From contig JAHCVI010000005.1 in assembly GCA_019096155.1 (NCBI GenBank), positions 3,583,398 through 3,647,397 on the forward strand: a DNA stretch of 64,000 nucleotides, written 5' to 3'. Origin of the DNA: Staphylotrichum longicolle. Lineage: Eukaryota; Ascomycota; Sordariomycetes; Sordariales; Chaetomiaceae. Every line of letters begins with the position of its first letter. Within the stretch, counting starts at the first letter, position 1. Below, piece after piece: positions 11,060 through 22,637 of this stretch. A model generated the notes under the pieces. The model did not search any database, was not told the DNA's origin, and saw nothing but the letters and a program-made list of their open reading frames with translations. Both the position numbers and the translations under genes were made by a program.

Positions 11060-13878
11060 TGTAGGAGGTGCGATACAAGGGAGAGGATTGCGACGACACG
11101 TTCAGATAAGGGGTTTCGTTCGGTTGAAAGTCACTCTGGAGATCGACGAGACGGTTGGTGTTCTGGCCGCAACCCGTCACAGGACGGCCATGTTGAGCCG
11201 GTCGCCGTGATGTTGTAGATAGTGGATGGTGATTTCTTCGATTCCTGTCTCCTGGCGAGGAGCACCGCGGCGGATAAGGCTGTCCCGAACCGTCAACACG
11301 GGTCGTCTGTCGACATAAAGGGGCTTGGCTGAGGCTGGTCACGAGGGTGGCGGGAGGGAGGGGGAGCATACCACATGCACAGACCGACGGCGTTGATGAT
11401 TCACAGTCCGGCTGTTTCCCACTGGGCCTGCAGTGTCTCTTGAAACAGTACAGAGTCGGCTCCTGTGGGGCTTCGCCTTTGGGGCTGGTGGGTGGAGCAG
11501 GGCAGCGATCCCTGTCTGTGATGTCGTCGTCGAGTCACCAGGGGGCGGGGACCGATTGGGCGGCAGGTGGGTGCGATTTGCACGGTTGTGCTTCCCTCGC
11601 TGTGCGTCAAGCCGAGGACGTTCGCTGGTACACGTGGAGGAGCCGAGGCCAGGAACCAAAAAAAATTAGGGGCCCCGGGGAGGAAAGGCTTTTGAGGAGG
11701 GACCAGAGGGGTAAGATGGGTGCTGGGATGGGATGGATGGTGGGGGTTCCGGTTGCTGATGAAGTCGGGACGATCGACTGCGACGATCAGAAACGGTGGC
11801 CGATTGGGTGAGGGGAAAATGCAGGGAGAGAAAAGGGCAGGCGGGTTTGGAGAAATTAACGTTTGTAGGTCAGGGACCTGGCCCCCCCTGGAGCTTTGTT
11901 GGGGAGGGGAACCACCTTAACACTTTTGGCAGGTTTGCCAGAGGACTCGGTCCCATCCACGCTTGTGTTCGTGTGCCTTGGAGAGGTCGGAATATCGGCA
12001 ACAGGCGTGCAAGAAAGCGGGAAGGTGGCCCCTGGCGCCCGGCGAGATTCCTAAGTGGCCAAAAGGCGAGGAAAATAGGGGCGGAGACGGGCAAGCACGG
12101 CAAGGTTGATGTCAAGATGCACAGGGGAGCGGATTCGCCAAGGGTTCCCGCGTGGTGCGAAAGGGAAATGATTTGCCAGCCCGCTAATGGCCCAACGGGG
12201 CGACTTGGCTTTCCTGGGCATCCAGACCCGCAGTGACCTCACCGGCTCGGGGCTGCCCTGACGATTTTACGGAGACAGTGCCGAGATGCACCCCATGCAC
12301 CCCGTGCTCAGCCCATGGAATCGTGAAATCGCGACGAGAGAACTGTGCAGAGCTGAAAAATGGCCGAATCGTACGTAAGCTATTTCTTTGGACTGCCCGG
12401 GTATTGCCTGTTTGGATCCAGTTTTGCCGCTATTTTTGCACACTGTCGCTGGAGATGCCACTGGAAGCGCAATTTGAGGCAACCTGGAATGACATTTTTG
12501 GTGCGAATTCTTTCTCTGCCGGCGGCGAGTCGAGAACCCGCGGAAGCGGGGCGGCCTTGCGTCATAGAGGGTCCGCCAAGGCGCTGTTGCCGCCTTGCAA
12601 GGTACCAGTACGAGCGCCTTCCGGATGGAATTTACAGCATGCCAGGGACAGTTTGTGCTGTACTCCGTACCTTCCAATCAAACTGCAACCTGGGTGACCG
12701 AGGAACATCATGAAAGTCGTGTTCCAGATATTAGTAAACAGAGAACAGCAGCCTACTGAGCACTCTAAACTGGACGGGACTTGTGCACTGTGCATCTGAT
12801 ATCAAAGCAGTCTTTGAACCCAGTGCGCCAGTCGCACGAAGACTCTCAACCCACAAGCCTGACCACAGAGCCAGGCAATGCAAGGACCCGGTTTCCAGGA
12901 GTGACATCTCCTTCGCTGCTGCCTTCGGTCACGATTTGCAGCGTCCTGGACATTTCTTTTCTCTAGTCTTTCTGGATGCTGCTCAGGTCGAGGACCGGGG
13001 ATGCAGTGGTGACCGCATCACCAGGCTCGGCAGCGGGGCACGCTGGTCGTGGGATGGTGCCACCAACAATGGCACTGATTCGTGTGCACGAGACACCAAC
13101 ACGCTCTGAGACTGTCATCCCCTACAGGGGGCAGGGGTCTGCGCCTGTCACCGTCCTTGATCGCTGGAGGATCAGGGCGTTCTAGGCCCCAGAAGACCGT
13201 CTCATCGCAGGTGCACCCCCGATTTCATTGGGAATGCTGCTCATCGGTTGGCCTTTTTTGGTCCCGGGCTCGAGCTAGGCGAGCCAGGTCGGCTTGATCG
13301 GTTTCGGGGTCCCACCACCCACACCAAGGTCCCGGCTTGGCCGCCCCTTGCCCATTCCGAACTTATCCTCTTTGTGACACCAGCAGATACTGTTCCCGCC
13401 GATGACGACCGCTTCCTCCACGAGGGTCGCGCGCCCATCCCGGCGGTTTGGAGATCCAAGTTCCGATGGATTGCCCGGACATTATCCGTCTCGACTTAGA
13501 TGATTCCCAACTCGATTCAGCCTTCGGCGATGTTGCAGACCTAACGTTGGCTTTGTTCAGCGATCCTGGCGCTTGGGATGCCAGAACGTGCTGTGTAATG
13601 CGCGATGCCCATCTGTACACGCTGGCGATGCGCTCTGAATACAAACTTGTGAATTCTTGAAACACCATGCGCCCATCGTTGCGGAGGGACGCAGAGAGGG
13701 CGCAACTAATGCTCCTCCCACCTGCGCTGACACCCGTCCAAGCAAGCAAAGCCAAGGAAGAATCACCCCGCTGTCACCCAAACGCCCATGTGATGCACAT
13801 GCAAACTCTCCCAGACACATGCCCCAACCGTCGACCCGGCACAAACCGCCAGCCAGCTTCCATGTGCTATGGCGTGGG
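11060..13878. other. Gene-poor region upstream of the tyrosine phosphatase
   Basis: About 2.8 kb. The pyrimidine-rich 11060-11700 part (on the - strand) is likely the long 5' leader/promoter of the phosphatase. The rest has only short frames with no recognisable domain, no clear splice chain and no repeat. I see no supported gene. Confidence 0.5.
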
Positions 13879-14451
13879 CTAGAGCCGGACGGAGAGATCC
13901 AAACAGTCAATCCGCCACTCTCTCCGCCCAAGGAGGCTTCGCAGCCATTCCAGGCCAAGTCCCGTCCATTCAACCTTGGCCCGAGTAATCTGTTCCGTCG
14001 CGGCGGTGGCCAGGGCCCCGGCTGTCGTGTTCAGCATCTCGACGACTACAGCCGAGGCCGTCGCGTTAAGATCCCCATCCGCGGTGGTATTGGCCGGGCC
14101 CCCGCGCTTCCAGCCGGTGCTGGGCAAGTCGATGTAGCTCCCTGTGGGCTGCGGCTGGAACCAGTTGCTCCCCAGGTCAAGAAAGCACCGATCGGACCAG
14201 TTGCATGATGTGAGGAAGAGTATGAGGAGGAGGAACGAGCAGTAGAAACACGGCCGGTTAAGGAAGTAGGTGCAGAGGAAGAAGAGGAATATGAAAGTCG
14301 GCGATGCGTTCGTTGGGATGAAGAGCAGCGGGAGCCAACTGCGGCAATGTGTCAGTTTCGGCCAGCTCCTCTTGGTTGCCAGGCACCGGGGTTGAGCAAG
14401 AGCCCCTCAGTGGTATGGGAAACTGGGCGCATACCTGCGAAGACAGAACAT
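13879..14451 (-). CDS. Small two-helix membrane protein, unknown function
   Basis: A 158-residue protein reconstructed from a 17-base first exon (14451-14435, ATG TTC TGT CTT CGC AG) and a second exon 14338-13879. They are joined in phase 2 across a 96-bp GTATGC...GCCGCAG intron. The reading has strong protein character: two hydrophobic segments (SWLPLLFIP... then TFIFLFFLCTYFLN and FYCSFLLLILFLTSC), a Trp/Cys-rich luminal-looking segment with CNWSDRCFLDLGSNWF, potential N-glycosylation sites, and an amphipathic C-terminus (EWTGLGLEWLRSLLGRREWRIDCLDLSVRL, shown in part). I do not recognise the family. The ATG lies only 6 codons before the intron, so automated callers would easily miss it; upstream sequence in frame is open to a TGA near 14563 but has no further ATG. 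It is divergent from the Edc4-like gene. Confidence 0.6.
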
Positions 14452-16162
14452 GATGTACCGCCGACCCTGGCCTCGTGGCCGAACAGGCTCTTCGGGCGGC
14501 AAGCCGGGTCCAGACGCCCAGAAGACAGGTTGGTCGGATCGCGCGATTGGGATGTATGAGGGAAAGGCTCAGAGGAAGCGAGGACTGGGAGGATCGGCCG
14601 TGGTCGATAGACAGACGAAGCGCCACAAAAAAGAAGCCGTTGAACTCGACCGGGCCGACGCGGCACTCAAGCTGCGGAGGGAGCGGCAGAAGGCCGGCTA
14701 GGCAGCAGGGGGCGTTCGATCCTCGCTTCGTGTCGCGAGTTCGCAGAAAGCCGGCCGATTTCCTGAATGAGCCGGGAAGCAGTCGTGCTGGCTCGTCGGC
14801 GGGTGGTGCGTTAGTCAGTTAACGTCACCCAGGAGTTGCCAAACAATACTGGTGTGATGGCCGGGCGATGGCAGCGGGCGATGGCAGTCAAATATAATCC
14901 GACACCCTCTCCTTTGGGCGGGTGGGGGGAAGGGGGACAACTTGAACTGTGATTGACGTGGTTTCGAGGTTGTGTCTTGGTTCGGATGACGGAAGGTGCT
15001 GTGGAAAGCATCGGCCTCCTTCAACCATGGATGCTGCTTACTTAATACATCCTCTGCCTTGCAGCAAATTTCAGGCGGTGCATTGGGCAGCCTCTGGAGA
15101 AGTGCGCATGAAACAAACCCCCTTGGGAAACATGGAATGTCCGAGTCTTGCTCGAACTACCACGGAGCGACATATCCTTGAAGGTTCTGAGGGCAGGAAC
15201 ACCGTTCTTTTAGGGCCGAAATTCTCCTTTTGCCATTGTAGAATCTGCTTTGCTTGAAGGTGTTGCATGTTTGAACCAACCCGCGGCTCGTGTGCGGCTT
15301 GGGGCTCTGACACGGGACTAGCCGACACACCGCTGGCTTTCACTTTTAAGCTCAACGACTGGCCGCTGTCTTAAGAACTGTCCGATCTCCCGCTGGGTTT
15401 GAGGTCCTGCCCCATTTTTCTCTGGTCCTTTCTTTGCTGTGCTCAACCATGATGAAATGGTGTCGATACATAGATTATTTGCTGTTTGCTTTGCTGCTAC
15501 CACTGGGGACTGGTGATAGGAAAATGGAGTAAACAGCCCTGCTTTGCTTTGAGGCGTGAGGTTTGCATATTCCAAGAGTATCGCGAGCCTCCCATTGGGC
15601 CTCCTTTGGAGCCTTCCCCACGGCGGGACTGGCTGCTCCTGCTGGCGCTCATGGTGCCACGCGCCACAACGACGGACACGTGTAGCCGCTAAGCTGGAGC
15701 ACGGGCCACCTAGCACTCCCAGCCGCCTCGACCGCCCTGCAATATATTTTTCTGGAGCAACTCCTCCATCCAGCAGCGAGCCAGGCAAACACAGGCCTTT
15801 CTCGGCAACACCGCTGTTGTTTTTTGCAGAATCTGCGGCTGTCTCTGCTTGCCGAACGCAGAAGCACCGCTAGCCGTGTTTTACGGATTATCGCCAGCGG
15901 GGTAGTCGTCGGCGGATATTTTGATAGTTTGCACTGCAAGCTTTTGGGTTTTCGGTGTTTTCGAGGTCGGTCCTGCGCTGCGTTGGGTCCTCACTTTCCC
16001 GTCAGCCCTCCGTCATCGTCCGTTTCCCCATCGCTGCCGCCAGCTTTGATTGCCCAAGCAACGACAGTGCTGCCGCCATTCCCGCATTGCGAAGCAGTGT
16101 ACCTGCAGCAGCTCGTGCACTTTGCAGCAGCTCCCAAATCCGATCACGACACGACCATCGCC
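14452..16162. other. Divergent promoter/leader region
   Basis: About 1.7 kb between the small membrane protein gene (-) and the decapping scaffold (+). The last 340 bases before the ATG at 16163 are open in the downstream frame but have no ATG, so they are read as 5' UTR. No other gene was seen. Confidence 0.55.
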
Positions 16163-19100
16163 ATGTCCAACTACAACTTGCCCAGCGGTGGTGGCCCCGG
16201 CGATGGAGACGCAAACCCAAAGTTCGAATCGCTTCTCGCCCAGCTTCGCCTCCAATCGTCGCCTAGCCCTGGGCCTGGAGCGAGCTCCGGCCCCGAGTTT
16301 CTCGACCAGTACAGCTACAACCACCACGGTAACCAGCCCTTCTACGGCCATCACCAGAGCGCCGACTCTCCCAACCTCCCGGGCCATGCTCAGAAAGCAA
16401 TGGACTCGCCCGCCTTTTTGCCCGAAGCTCCCACGCCGCCCGTCGGTTTCTCCCACTCACAGTTTCCGCCCGGGTTGATGAATCAGATGAGCGCCGCTCG
16501 TGGCGGCGGCGCTGGGGCCGGAGATGACCGGACCGCCCATCTTTTGAACTTGCTCAAGTTCAGCGGACAGAGCGGGCCTGCCAACTCGCACCAGGCGTCA
16601 ACCCGAGAGCCACCAATGAACTTTGCGCCCGCGCCAATCGCGCCTCCCGTCATCCACGCGCCCCGCCCGGCAGCCGCCGATCCTACGGGTTTGCTCGCTG
16701 CCCTTATGAAGGGCAACCTGCAGCCCGAGCCGGCCAAGCCCGAGCCCAGCGGGTCGGCATGGAGCCATTCCTCGCCCCCGTCGGGCACGCAGCAATACCT
16801 GCTCAACCTTCTCAATCGACCCAAGCCCAGTCAGCATGACGCGACAGATCTGGCAGAATCCAGCCTGCTTACCCCGCCGCCAGCCTTGGACGATCCAAAG
16901 GACGCCGAGAGCTCACATGGCGGCCGCTCTGCAGAGCCTACCCTTGTGGGCACTTTGGCCTCGCGGTCCGAATTCGATTTCGAGCCCAAGAATCTCGAGT
17001 CCCCGCCTCCGAAGTTCGACTCCACGCCGCATTCGCAGCACTCGCAGCAGTCCAGCGCGAGACATGCCATCCATGGTTATTCGGACCACTTTGATAGTAT
17101 CCCGGGATCCTCGCCCATCCATCGGACGCCCAAGTCTTCCACCACACCAGGAGCCTCCGGCTCGACTGTTGGTGCTGGCAATCCCGCGCCCGCCCCCCCA
17201 ATTCAGATTCTCAAGAAGCCGGAATCGGCGCAAGCCCCTCACGACCAAAAGCGTCCACTCAGCGATCGCGCCGCCATCGACAGCCCTGAGCACACGAGGC
17301 GCAAGCTCGACCATCCCGTTTCCCCCTTGTCGCAGACCAACGTCGCCGGATTCGCTGCCGAGACTGTCTCGCCTCTGTCCAACACCGCCGCCGTCTCAAA
17401 CTACACAGGCCGGGCGACCGGCGAGGACAAGAAAGAGAGCGTGGCGGATGCCGTCAGTGGACTCGCTGAGCAGGCTGATCGGGAAGCCAGAGAGGCCTTG
17501 GCCCGCGCCGAGCAGGAACAAGCCGAGATTGCTGAACCCGAGCAGGACCTGGAGCACACCGCCAGTTCCAGAGCGGGCGAGGGGTTTGTGCACTCGGATC
17601 AAGCCGCATCTCTTGCCGTGAAGGAGGAGTCTACTGAGCAAGAGGACAGGGCTTTCTTGGACTTGTCCCTCTCACGAGAGCTCGCCCAGGATCCACGAGA
17701 CAGTGGAGACGACACCGCGCAAGCGGCTCAAGCACTCGTGGCCGACAGCTGGGAGAGCGCCGAGGCCGAGGAGATTGTTGTGATTGAAGAGACTGCTGCC
17801 CCCGTCAAAGTCTACAACTTCCCGATGAAACCCTGGATTACCATCGGCCTCCAGGAGATCGACGAGTCTCGCCCTGTGTTCCGCGAAGAGGCAATTCTTG
17901 ACATCGCCCGTCTCAAGAAGGATTTCGACCAGATCGACCGCAACCTTGTATCGGCATCCGAGACCTACATGGCTTATGGTATGTCCAAAGCCGGCGGTCT
18001 ACGCGTGATCAGGCAAGAGGATGGCAAGGACGCCAAGCTCTTCACCGATACCAAGGATAGAATTTTCAATGTGGCCATCTCGGCCGCCCCTGCCCATTAC
18101 CACCCCAAGGAGGCAATCATCGGTACCGGAGTCAGCGGAGCGGTATACTGGGTCCAGCTCAAAAACGGCGACCGCGACCATCTCGAAGATGCTCATCCAG
18201 AACAGTACGGTTTTGCCCTTCCTCCAATCTCGGCCCAGGAGGGCGGTGATGCTCCCGGCGGCGTTCTCAAAACACGAGCCCGCCCCTCGGCCATGCATCC
18301 GGACTTCTTTGCTGTCGGCAGGGGCAAGTCCATCAACATCATCTGGCCCGCCTTCGTCTTTGAGAACAACCTGTTTAAGAACGGGCTTGACCGCGTTGTC
18401 GACACCGAGAAGCTCCTGAAGCAGTGCTCGCTCAAGATCAACACCGGCAAGGCCGGGAAAGACTTTACATTCAGCCAGGACGACACACTCGTCGTTTCGT
18501 TGGACAAATCCGGGCGAGTTAAGTTCTGGGACGTCCGCGACTTGACGGCCGCTAAGGAGGGCTCTGATCCTCTGAGTCCCATGCCGGCGAGGACGTCGCT
18601 CGAGATCAAAGAGCCGCTCATGACCCTGACTACCACGCCGGAGGGCGAAAAGGCGTGGCCGACGTCCGTGTTGCTGCTGGATAAGTTCCGACCGTACCAG
18701 AAACGTGCCGCCTTGAGGTACATGATCGTGGGCATGAAGCAAAACCACACTCTCCAGCTCTGGGATCTTGCGCTGGGCAAGCCTGTGCAGGAGTTCAATT
18801 TCCCACACAACAAGGAGTCTGACGCCGTGTGCAGCGTCATGTATCACGCGCCGTCCAGCATGATCATTGTCGGCCATCCGACTCGCAACTCTGTCTATTT
18901 CCTTCATCTCTCGGCTCCCAAGTACACGCTCAAGAACCTGTCGCAAGTCGATTACATCCAGCGACTCGTCGCACAGGACTCGTCAATCCCTCAGCCCGAG
19001 TCCACTGCCGTCATTAGTGGTATCCGGGAGTACTCGTTTGCCAACAAGGGCGTCCTCCGCAGCCTCAACATCCTTGAGAACCCGGCGGCTTCTGGCGATG

Positions 19101-21268
19101 GTGACGAGCCAACCCTTTTCGAGTTGTATGCCATGCACTCCAAGGGTGTCACGTGTCTGTTTATCAAGCAGTCTGAGCTGGGATGGACCAAAGACAACAA
19201 GGTGATCTCACCGGCCGATGCTGTGGAGGCTGGCCTTGCTAAAATCTCGAAACTTGTGGCTCCGGCCCCGCCCCAGCCGGCAGAGTCGCCGCTCGTTGGC
19301 ATCACCGGCGAAGCTACCTCGGCTCCTCAGATTCGGATCGCCACACGCGGCGCCAAGGACGCTGCGCTGAAGGTCCCATCGCCCCAGGCCGACGATAAGA
19401 AGGGACAGGAGTCTGTAACCCCGCCGAAGTTCGAGCGCAAGGATGAGGTCGAGACGCCTGCGCCGGCGCCGGAGAAAGGCGAGAAGAAAGGCCGGAAGAA
19501 GAAGGCCGCCGCCGCCGCCGCAGCGGCTGCGGCAGCAGCGGCAGCAGCGACCGGGTCGGTCGATCGCGATCACCTTGCATCAAATGGAACCACAGAAGTC
19601 AAAGCCGGGCATGCGCAGAGCAAGACTAACAAGCCCTCTCGCAACGCCGATGCCTTCACCGAAGCCACGTCCAGCAAAGCTGCTCCCGACGTGCCCTTCA
19701 CTTCAAGTACGGCGTTCCAAGATCAGCTCGACGCTGTGGTCTCCAAGATGGAGTCGCGCATTGTTTCCAACATCTCGGGTCGTTTTGACGCCGTCTTCAA
19801 TGAGATCCTCAAGCAGATGCAGAATTTCCAGGACGGCCGCGATTCGGCCTTTGCCAGCAATCAGTCGACTCTGCTGCAAATGGTGGCAGATGTCCTCAAT
19901 GACAACACCGAGGCCGTTCTGAAGAATTTGATCATCGCGCAGATCAACAATAATGTCATCCCCTCAGTCCGGAGCGCCATCGACAAATCGGTGTCCGAAC
20001 AACTGAGTGCCAAATCGAGCGCCCAGGCGAACATTCTTCAGAAAGAGATCCAGAGGCTCCTTCCCGGCGCAGTCAACCAGACGATGCAGAAGCCTGAAGT
20101 GATCAAGCCCATCGCGGACAAGGTCACGCACAGCGTCAATGCTCAGGTGGAAGCCCAGATTGCCAAGTCTCTCAATGTCATCGCCCCTACCATTGCCAAG
20201 ACGACTGCCCAGAGCGTGCACCAACGCATTGTTGACGATGTCAACGGCCGGATCAGTGAGGCCTTTGAGCAACTTGAGGAACGTCGCCGGGACGAGGACG
20301 CCAAACTGGACCGGCTCATCGCCCAGACGGAAGATCTCTCCAATGCCATCTCGTCCTTGGCCGCGTCTCAGACGCAGATCCATCAAGACCTTGCCGCTCT
20401 GAAGCAACAGGTCCTCGATCAGGGTCGTGAGAGGGTTTTGGTTGCCGAGGAGCATGTGCGTGGGCATGCTCCTTCACACAGCGGCGCTGGCGCCCACAGC
20501 ATGCCGAGCGCTGGGTCGCGGGAGTTGGTCAACTACCCCACTCAACACCACCAACAACATCAGCACCAGCATCAGTCACCTACCACACATGCACACGCGG
20601 TGCAGCCCCCGTACTCGCAACAGCAGCAGCAGCAGCATCAGCACCAGTTTGGCAGCCAGGAGGGTCAGGTGGTTTTTGCACCACTGAGCCGCGAAGAGCG
20701 ACAGAAGATTGAACTCGACGGCCTGGTCGAAGCGATTGACGGGTTGATGCGGTCCGCCAACTACGATGAGGCAATGCTCCGCTGGCTGCAATCAGGTGAC
20801 AAGTCTGAAGACGTCTTCCAGCAGGTGCTCTCCAACTACAACCCGATTTTCGTCCAGGACCTGCAACCTCTGCTGCTCCTCTCTGTAGGCGCCACTGTCT
20901 CGGTCGACCTGAGCCGCAACTCGCAAAAACTGATGAAGAAGGTCAACCTCCTCGAGGTTGTCATCTATTCGTTTAACCAGAAGCTTGGATCCTTAGTATG
21001 TCTCTTCTCGCCACGCCCCTTAACTCACCTGCTAACCAAGCCACTCTCGCTGCAGGATGATCAAGTCCGGGAAGTCACGCCCAAGATCATGACTCTTTTG
21101 AAGACACGGGTTGAGCAGCTCTTCCTCGAAATCAGCCGCATTGCTCCACATGACCAGGCGCTGAAGACGCTCTCCAACATGAGCCAGATCGCCGGCCGCA
21201 TCGCCGAGAGTGTCCAGATGCGCCACGGCTCCATGCACGCCCCGGGGCACATGGGCGCTCCTTATTGA
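16163..21268 (+). CDS. Edc4/Pdc1-like mRNA-decapping scaffold protein
   Basis: Exons 16163-20995 and 21056-21268 encode 1681 residues. The chosen ATG (GCCATGTCCAAC) is the first ATG in the frame. The layout fits Edc4/Ge-1 and fission yeast Pdc1, scaffolds that join Dcp1-Dcp2 in cytoplasmic P-bodies. A short N-terminal motif FESLLAQLRLQ is repeated in spirit by LLNLLKFSG and YLLNLLNRP and may be LSM/Dcp-binding helices. A long disordered Pro/Ser region follows. A WD40-like domain lies at about 600-960, including HTLQLWDLALGKPVQEF and VGHPTRNSVYFLHLS. Next are a Lys-rich stretch with 16 Ala (about 1116-1132), a helical coiled coil (about 1180-1420), a His/Gln-rich tract (about 1465-1500), and a C-terminal helical domain (EAIDGLMRSANYDEAMLRWLQ and beyond) typical of the Edc4 P-body-targeting end. 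The last intron is 60 bp, a multiple of three without a stop. Confidence 0.85.
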   Translation: MSNYNLPSGGGPGDGDANPKFESLLAQLRLQSSPSPGPGASSGPEFLDQYSYNHHGNQPFYGHHQSADSPNLPGHAQKAMDSPAFLPEAPTPPVGFSHSQFPPGLMNQMSAARGGGAGAGDDRTAHLLNLLKFSGQSGPANSHQASTREPPMNFAPAPIAPPVIHAPRPAAADPTGLLAALMKGNLQPEPAKPEPSGSAWSHSSPPSGTQQYLLNLLNRPKPSQHDATDLAESSLLTPPPALDDPKDAESSHGGRSAEPTLVGTLASRSEFDFEPKNLESPPPKFDSTPHSQHSQQSSARHAIHGYSDHFDSIPGSSPIHRTPKSSTTPGASGSTVGAGNPAPAPPIQILKKPESAQAPHDQKRPLSDRAAIDSPEHTRRKLDHPVSPLSQTNVAGFAAETVSPLSNTAAVSNYTGRATGEDKKESVADAVSGLAEQADREAREALARAEQEQAEIAEPEQDLEHTASSRAGEGFVHSDQAASLAVKEESTEQEDRAFLDLSLSRELAQDPRDSGDDTAQAAQALVADSWESAEAEEIVVIEETAAPVKVYNFPMKPWITIGLQEIDESRPVFREEAILDIARLKKDFDQIDRNLVSASETYMAYGMSKAGGLRVIRQEDGKDAKLFTDTKDRIFNVAISAAPAHYHPKEAIIGTGVSGAVYWVQLKNGDRDHLEDAHPEQYGFALPPISAQEGGDAPGGVLKTRARPSAMHPDFFAVGRGKSINIIWPAFVFENNLFKNGLDRVVDTEKLLKQCSLKINTGKAGKDFTFSQDDTLVVSLDKSGRVKFWDVRDLTAAKEGSDPLSPMPARTSLEIKEPLMTLTTTPEGEKAWPTSVLLLDKFRPYQKRAALRYMIVGMKQNHTLQLWDLALGKPVQEFNFPHNKESDAVCSVMYHAPSSMIIVGHPTRNSVYFLHLSAPKYTLKNLSQVDYIQRLVAQDSSIPQPESTAVISGIREYSFANKGVLRSLNILENPAASGDGDEPTLFELYAMHSKGVTCLFIKQSELGWTKDNKVISPADAVEAGLAKISKLVAPAPPQPAESPLVGITGEATSAPQIRIATRGAKDAALKVPSPQADDKKGQESVTPPKFERKDEVETPAPAPEKGEKKGRKKKAAAAAAAAAAAAAAATGSVDRDHLASNGTTEVKAGHAQSKTNKPSRNADAFTEATSSKAAPDVPFTSSTAFQDQLDAVVSKMESRIVSNISGRFDAVFNEILKQMQNFQDGRDSAFASNQSTLLQMVADVLNDNTEAVLKNLIIAQINNNVIPSVRSAIDKSVSEQLSAKSSAQANILQKEIQRLLPGAVNQTMQKPEVIKPIADKVTHSVNAQVEAQIAKSLNVIAPTIAKTTAQSVHQRIVDDVNGRISEAFEQLEERRRDEDAKLDRLIAQTEDLSNAISSLAASQTQIHQDLAALKQQVLDQGRERVLVAEEHVRGHAPSHSGAGAHSMPSAGSRELVNYPTQHHQQHQHQHQSPTTHAHAVQPPYSQQQQQQHQHQFGSQEGQVVFAPLSREERQKIELDGLVEAIDGLMRSANYDEAMLRWLQSGDKSEDVFQQVLSNYNPIFVQDLQPLLLLSVGATVSVDLSRNSQKLMKKVNLLEVVIYSFNQKLGSLVCLFSPRPLTHLLTKPLSLQDDQVREVTPKIMTLLKTRVEQLFLEISRIAPHDQALKTLSNMSQIAGRIAESVQMRHGSMHAPGHMGAPY
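20996..21055 (+). other. 3n intron without stop in the decapping scaffold gene
   Basis: GTATGTC donor, branch point GCTAAC and acceptor CTGCAG bound 60 bases that stay open in frame. Splicing is inferred because removal restores a continuous helical C-terminal domain; retention would insert 20 residues. Confidence 0.75.
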
Positions 21269-22637
21269 CGGGGGGCCGATATTAGAATGAATGATTACGC
21301 CGTTTGATTGAAACCACGAGCAGTTTGTGGTTCTGGGATGGTCATGGTGGTTCTTGATTGATAGATACCCCGGGTGATTGCGGCGGTTTTTTTTTTTTCT
21401 TTTTTTTTTTTTTTGGTGGCATATTGGGTCTTGGGATGATGCGGTCACTTTTACGCGTCGATACGTCTGGGATTTCTCCCTGCACGATGCCACCGGGTCT
21501 GCCTGATGGCGGTCTGTTCCGGGTGCCGGAATTGTGCTTCGGCAGAGGAGAGGCGGATCAACGCTTCGTCTTGACCACTGGTCTTGGCGCTCGTGGCGTT
21601 GCCGTGGTGAAGCAATGGGGTGTTGACGTGTTCTGAGTTCTCATGTACAATATCGAGCTTTCTTTCTGGGTGATCAACAGAGACAGTACATTTCAGTTTG
21701 CTCAGTTACGACATGGCGTTCGTGAGCGAAAGCTGTTTGACCACGGTACTGCCAGGCGGCAGTCCTGGAAAATGGCCCTTGTACGGAGTATCCCGTCATT
21801 AAACTGGATCAACTGAGGACTGCGTTTGGCGAACGCTGTTTTGGCAAGTCTACGTACGGTCTGTGCGAGATCCTCCAGCAACCAGTTGTGAGGCATCCGA
21901 TGGAATCGTGCCAGGTTGGACACTGGTCGTTCACGCATGGACGGCGTCTTCGCCGGACACAGTCATGGTCGAGGGCCCCTGCACCCTGAATAAATGTCTT
22001 TGGCAAGGCTGACTGGCAGGGGTCGACCCCAAGCCTCGCAGGGGACAACAGGCAGACCGGCAGTTGGGGGCTGCCCGCGGTGTGCTGCGCTATTCCTGAT
22101 TCATAAACCCGCGAAACGCCATAGGACTTGGGCTTTCAGTCCTGCCTGCAAAATACACCCAGAGCCAGCAAGGACTGGTCCGATGCAATGCAGGCGGCGG
22201 CCAGGGGCCCGGGGTCCCAGGCATTGCCGCCATGCTTTCACACGGCTTTCGGTCCTGACTCTCGGTCCCATCCTGAGTCCTAGGCTGCCAGCAACCGTGA
22301 CCCCTAGCAGCAACCAAGCAGGCAGCGAGAAGACAAACAAAAAGTGTGCCATTGGACTTGCTCTTGCTTTGATAAACATGTCCTCGAATCCGTCCTCGTC
22401 TGCGCTTCGCCCCTCTAATACTGCACGTTTTCTCCAGGCCATCCGGAGCTGCTTCGGTTGCCCTCTTGTCATCTCTTCTTTTCACTCTTCGACGCAACAG
22501 GAGATTGGGTACTTGAGCTCTCCCCCGCTGTGCCTAACCCAACCATCACCATATTCTACCGCACGCCACTCCTTGCCATCCAATTTCCGCATCGATTCTT
22601 GAGCGTCTGAAGAACCAAACAACTTCTCAAGACCACA
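21269..22637. other. Intergenic region with poly-T tract
   Basis: About 1.4 kb: the 3' UTR of the decapping scaffold with a near-pure T run at about 21386-21414, then the promoter of the AAA ATPase with a C/T-rich leader before 22638. No supported gene. Confidence 0.55.

Noticed and set aside
14710..14730. GTTCGATCC resembling a tRNA B box
   Set aside because: No A box or acceptor stem could be paired at the right distance, so no tRNA is called.
15824..16162. N-terminal extension of the decapping scaffold in the open upstream frame
   Set aside because: No ATG in frame before 16163; text has no protein-like conservation.
17999..18946. 315-codon - strand frame
   Set aside because: Antisense to the WD40 region of the decapping scaffold.
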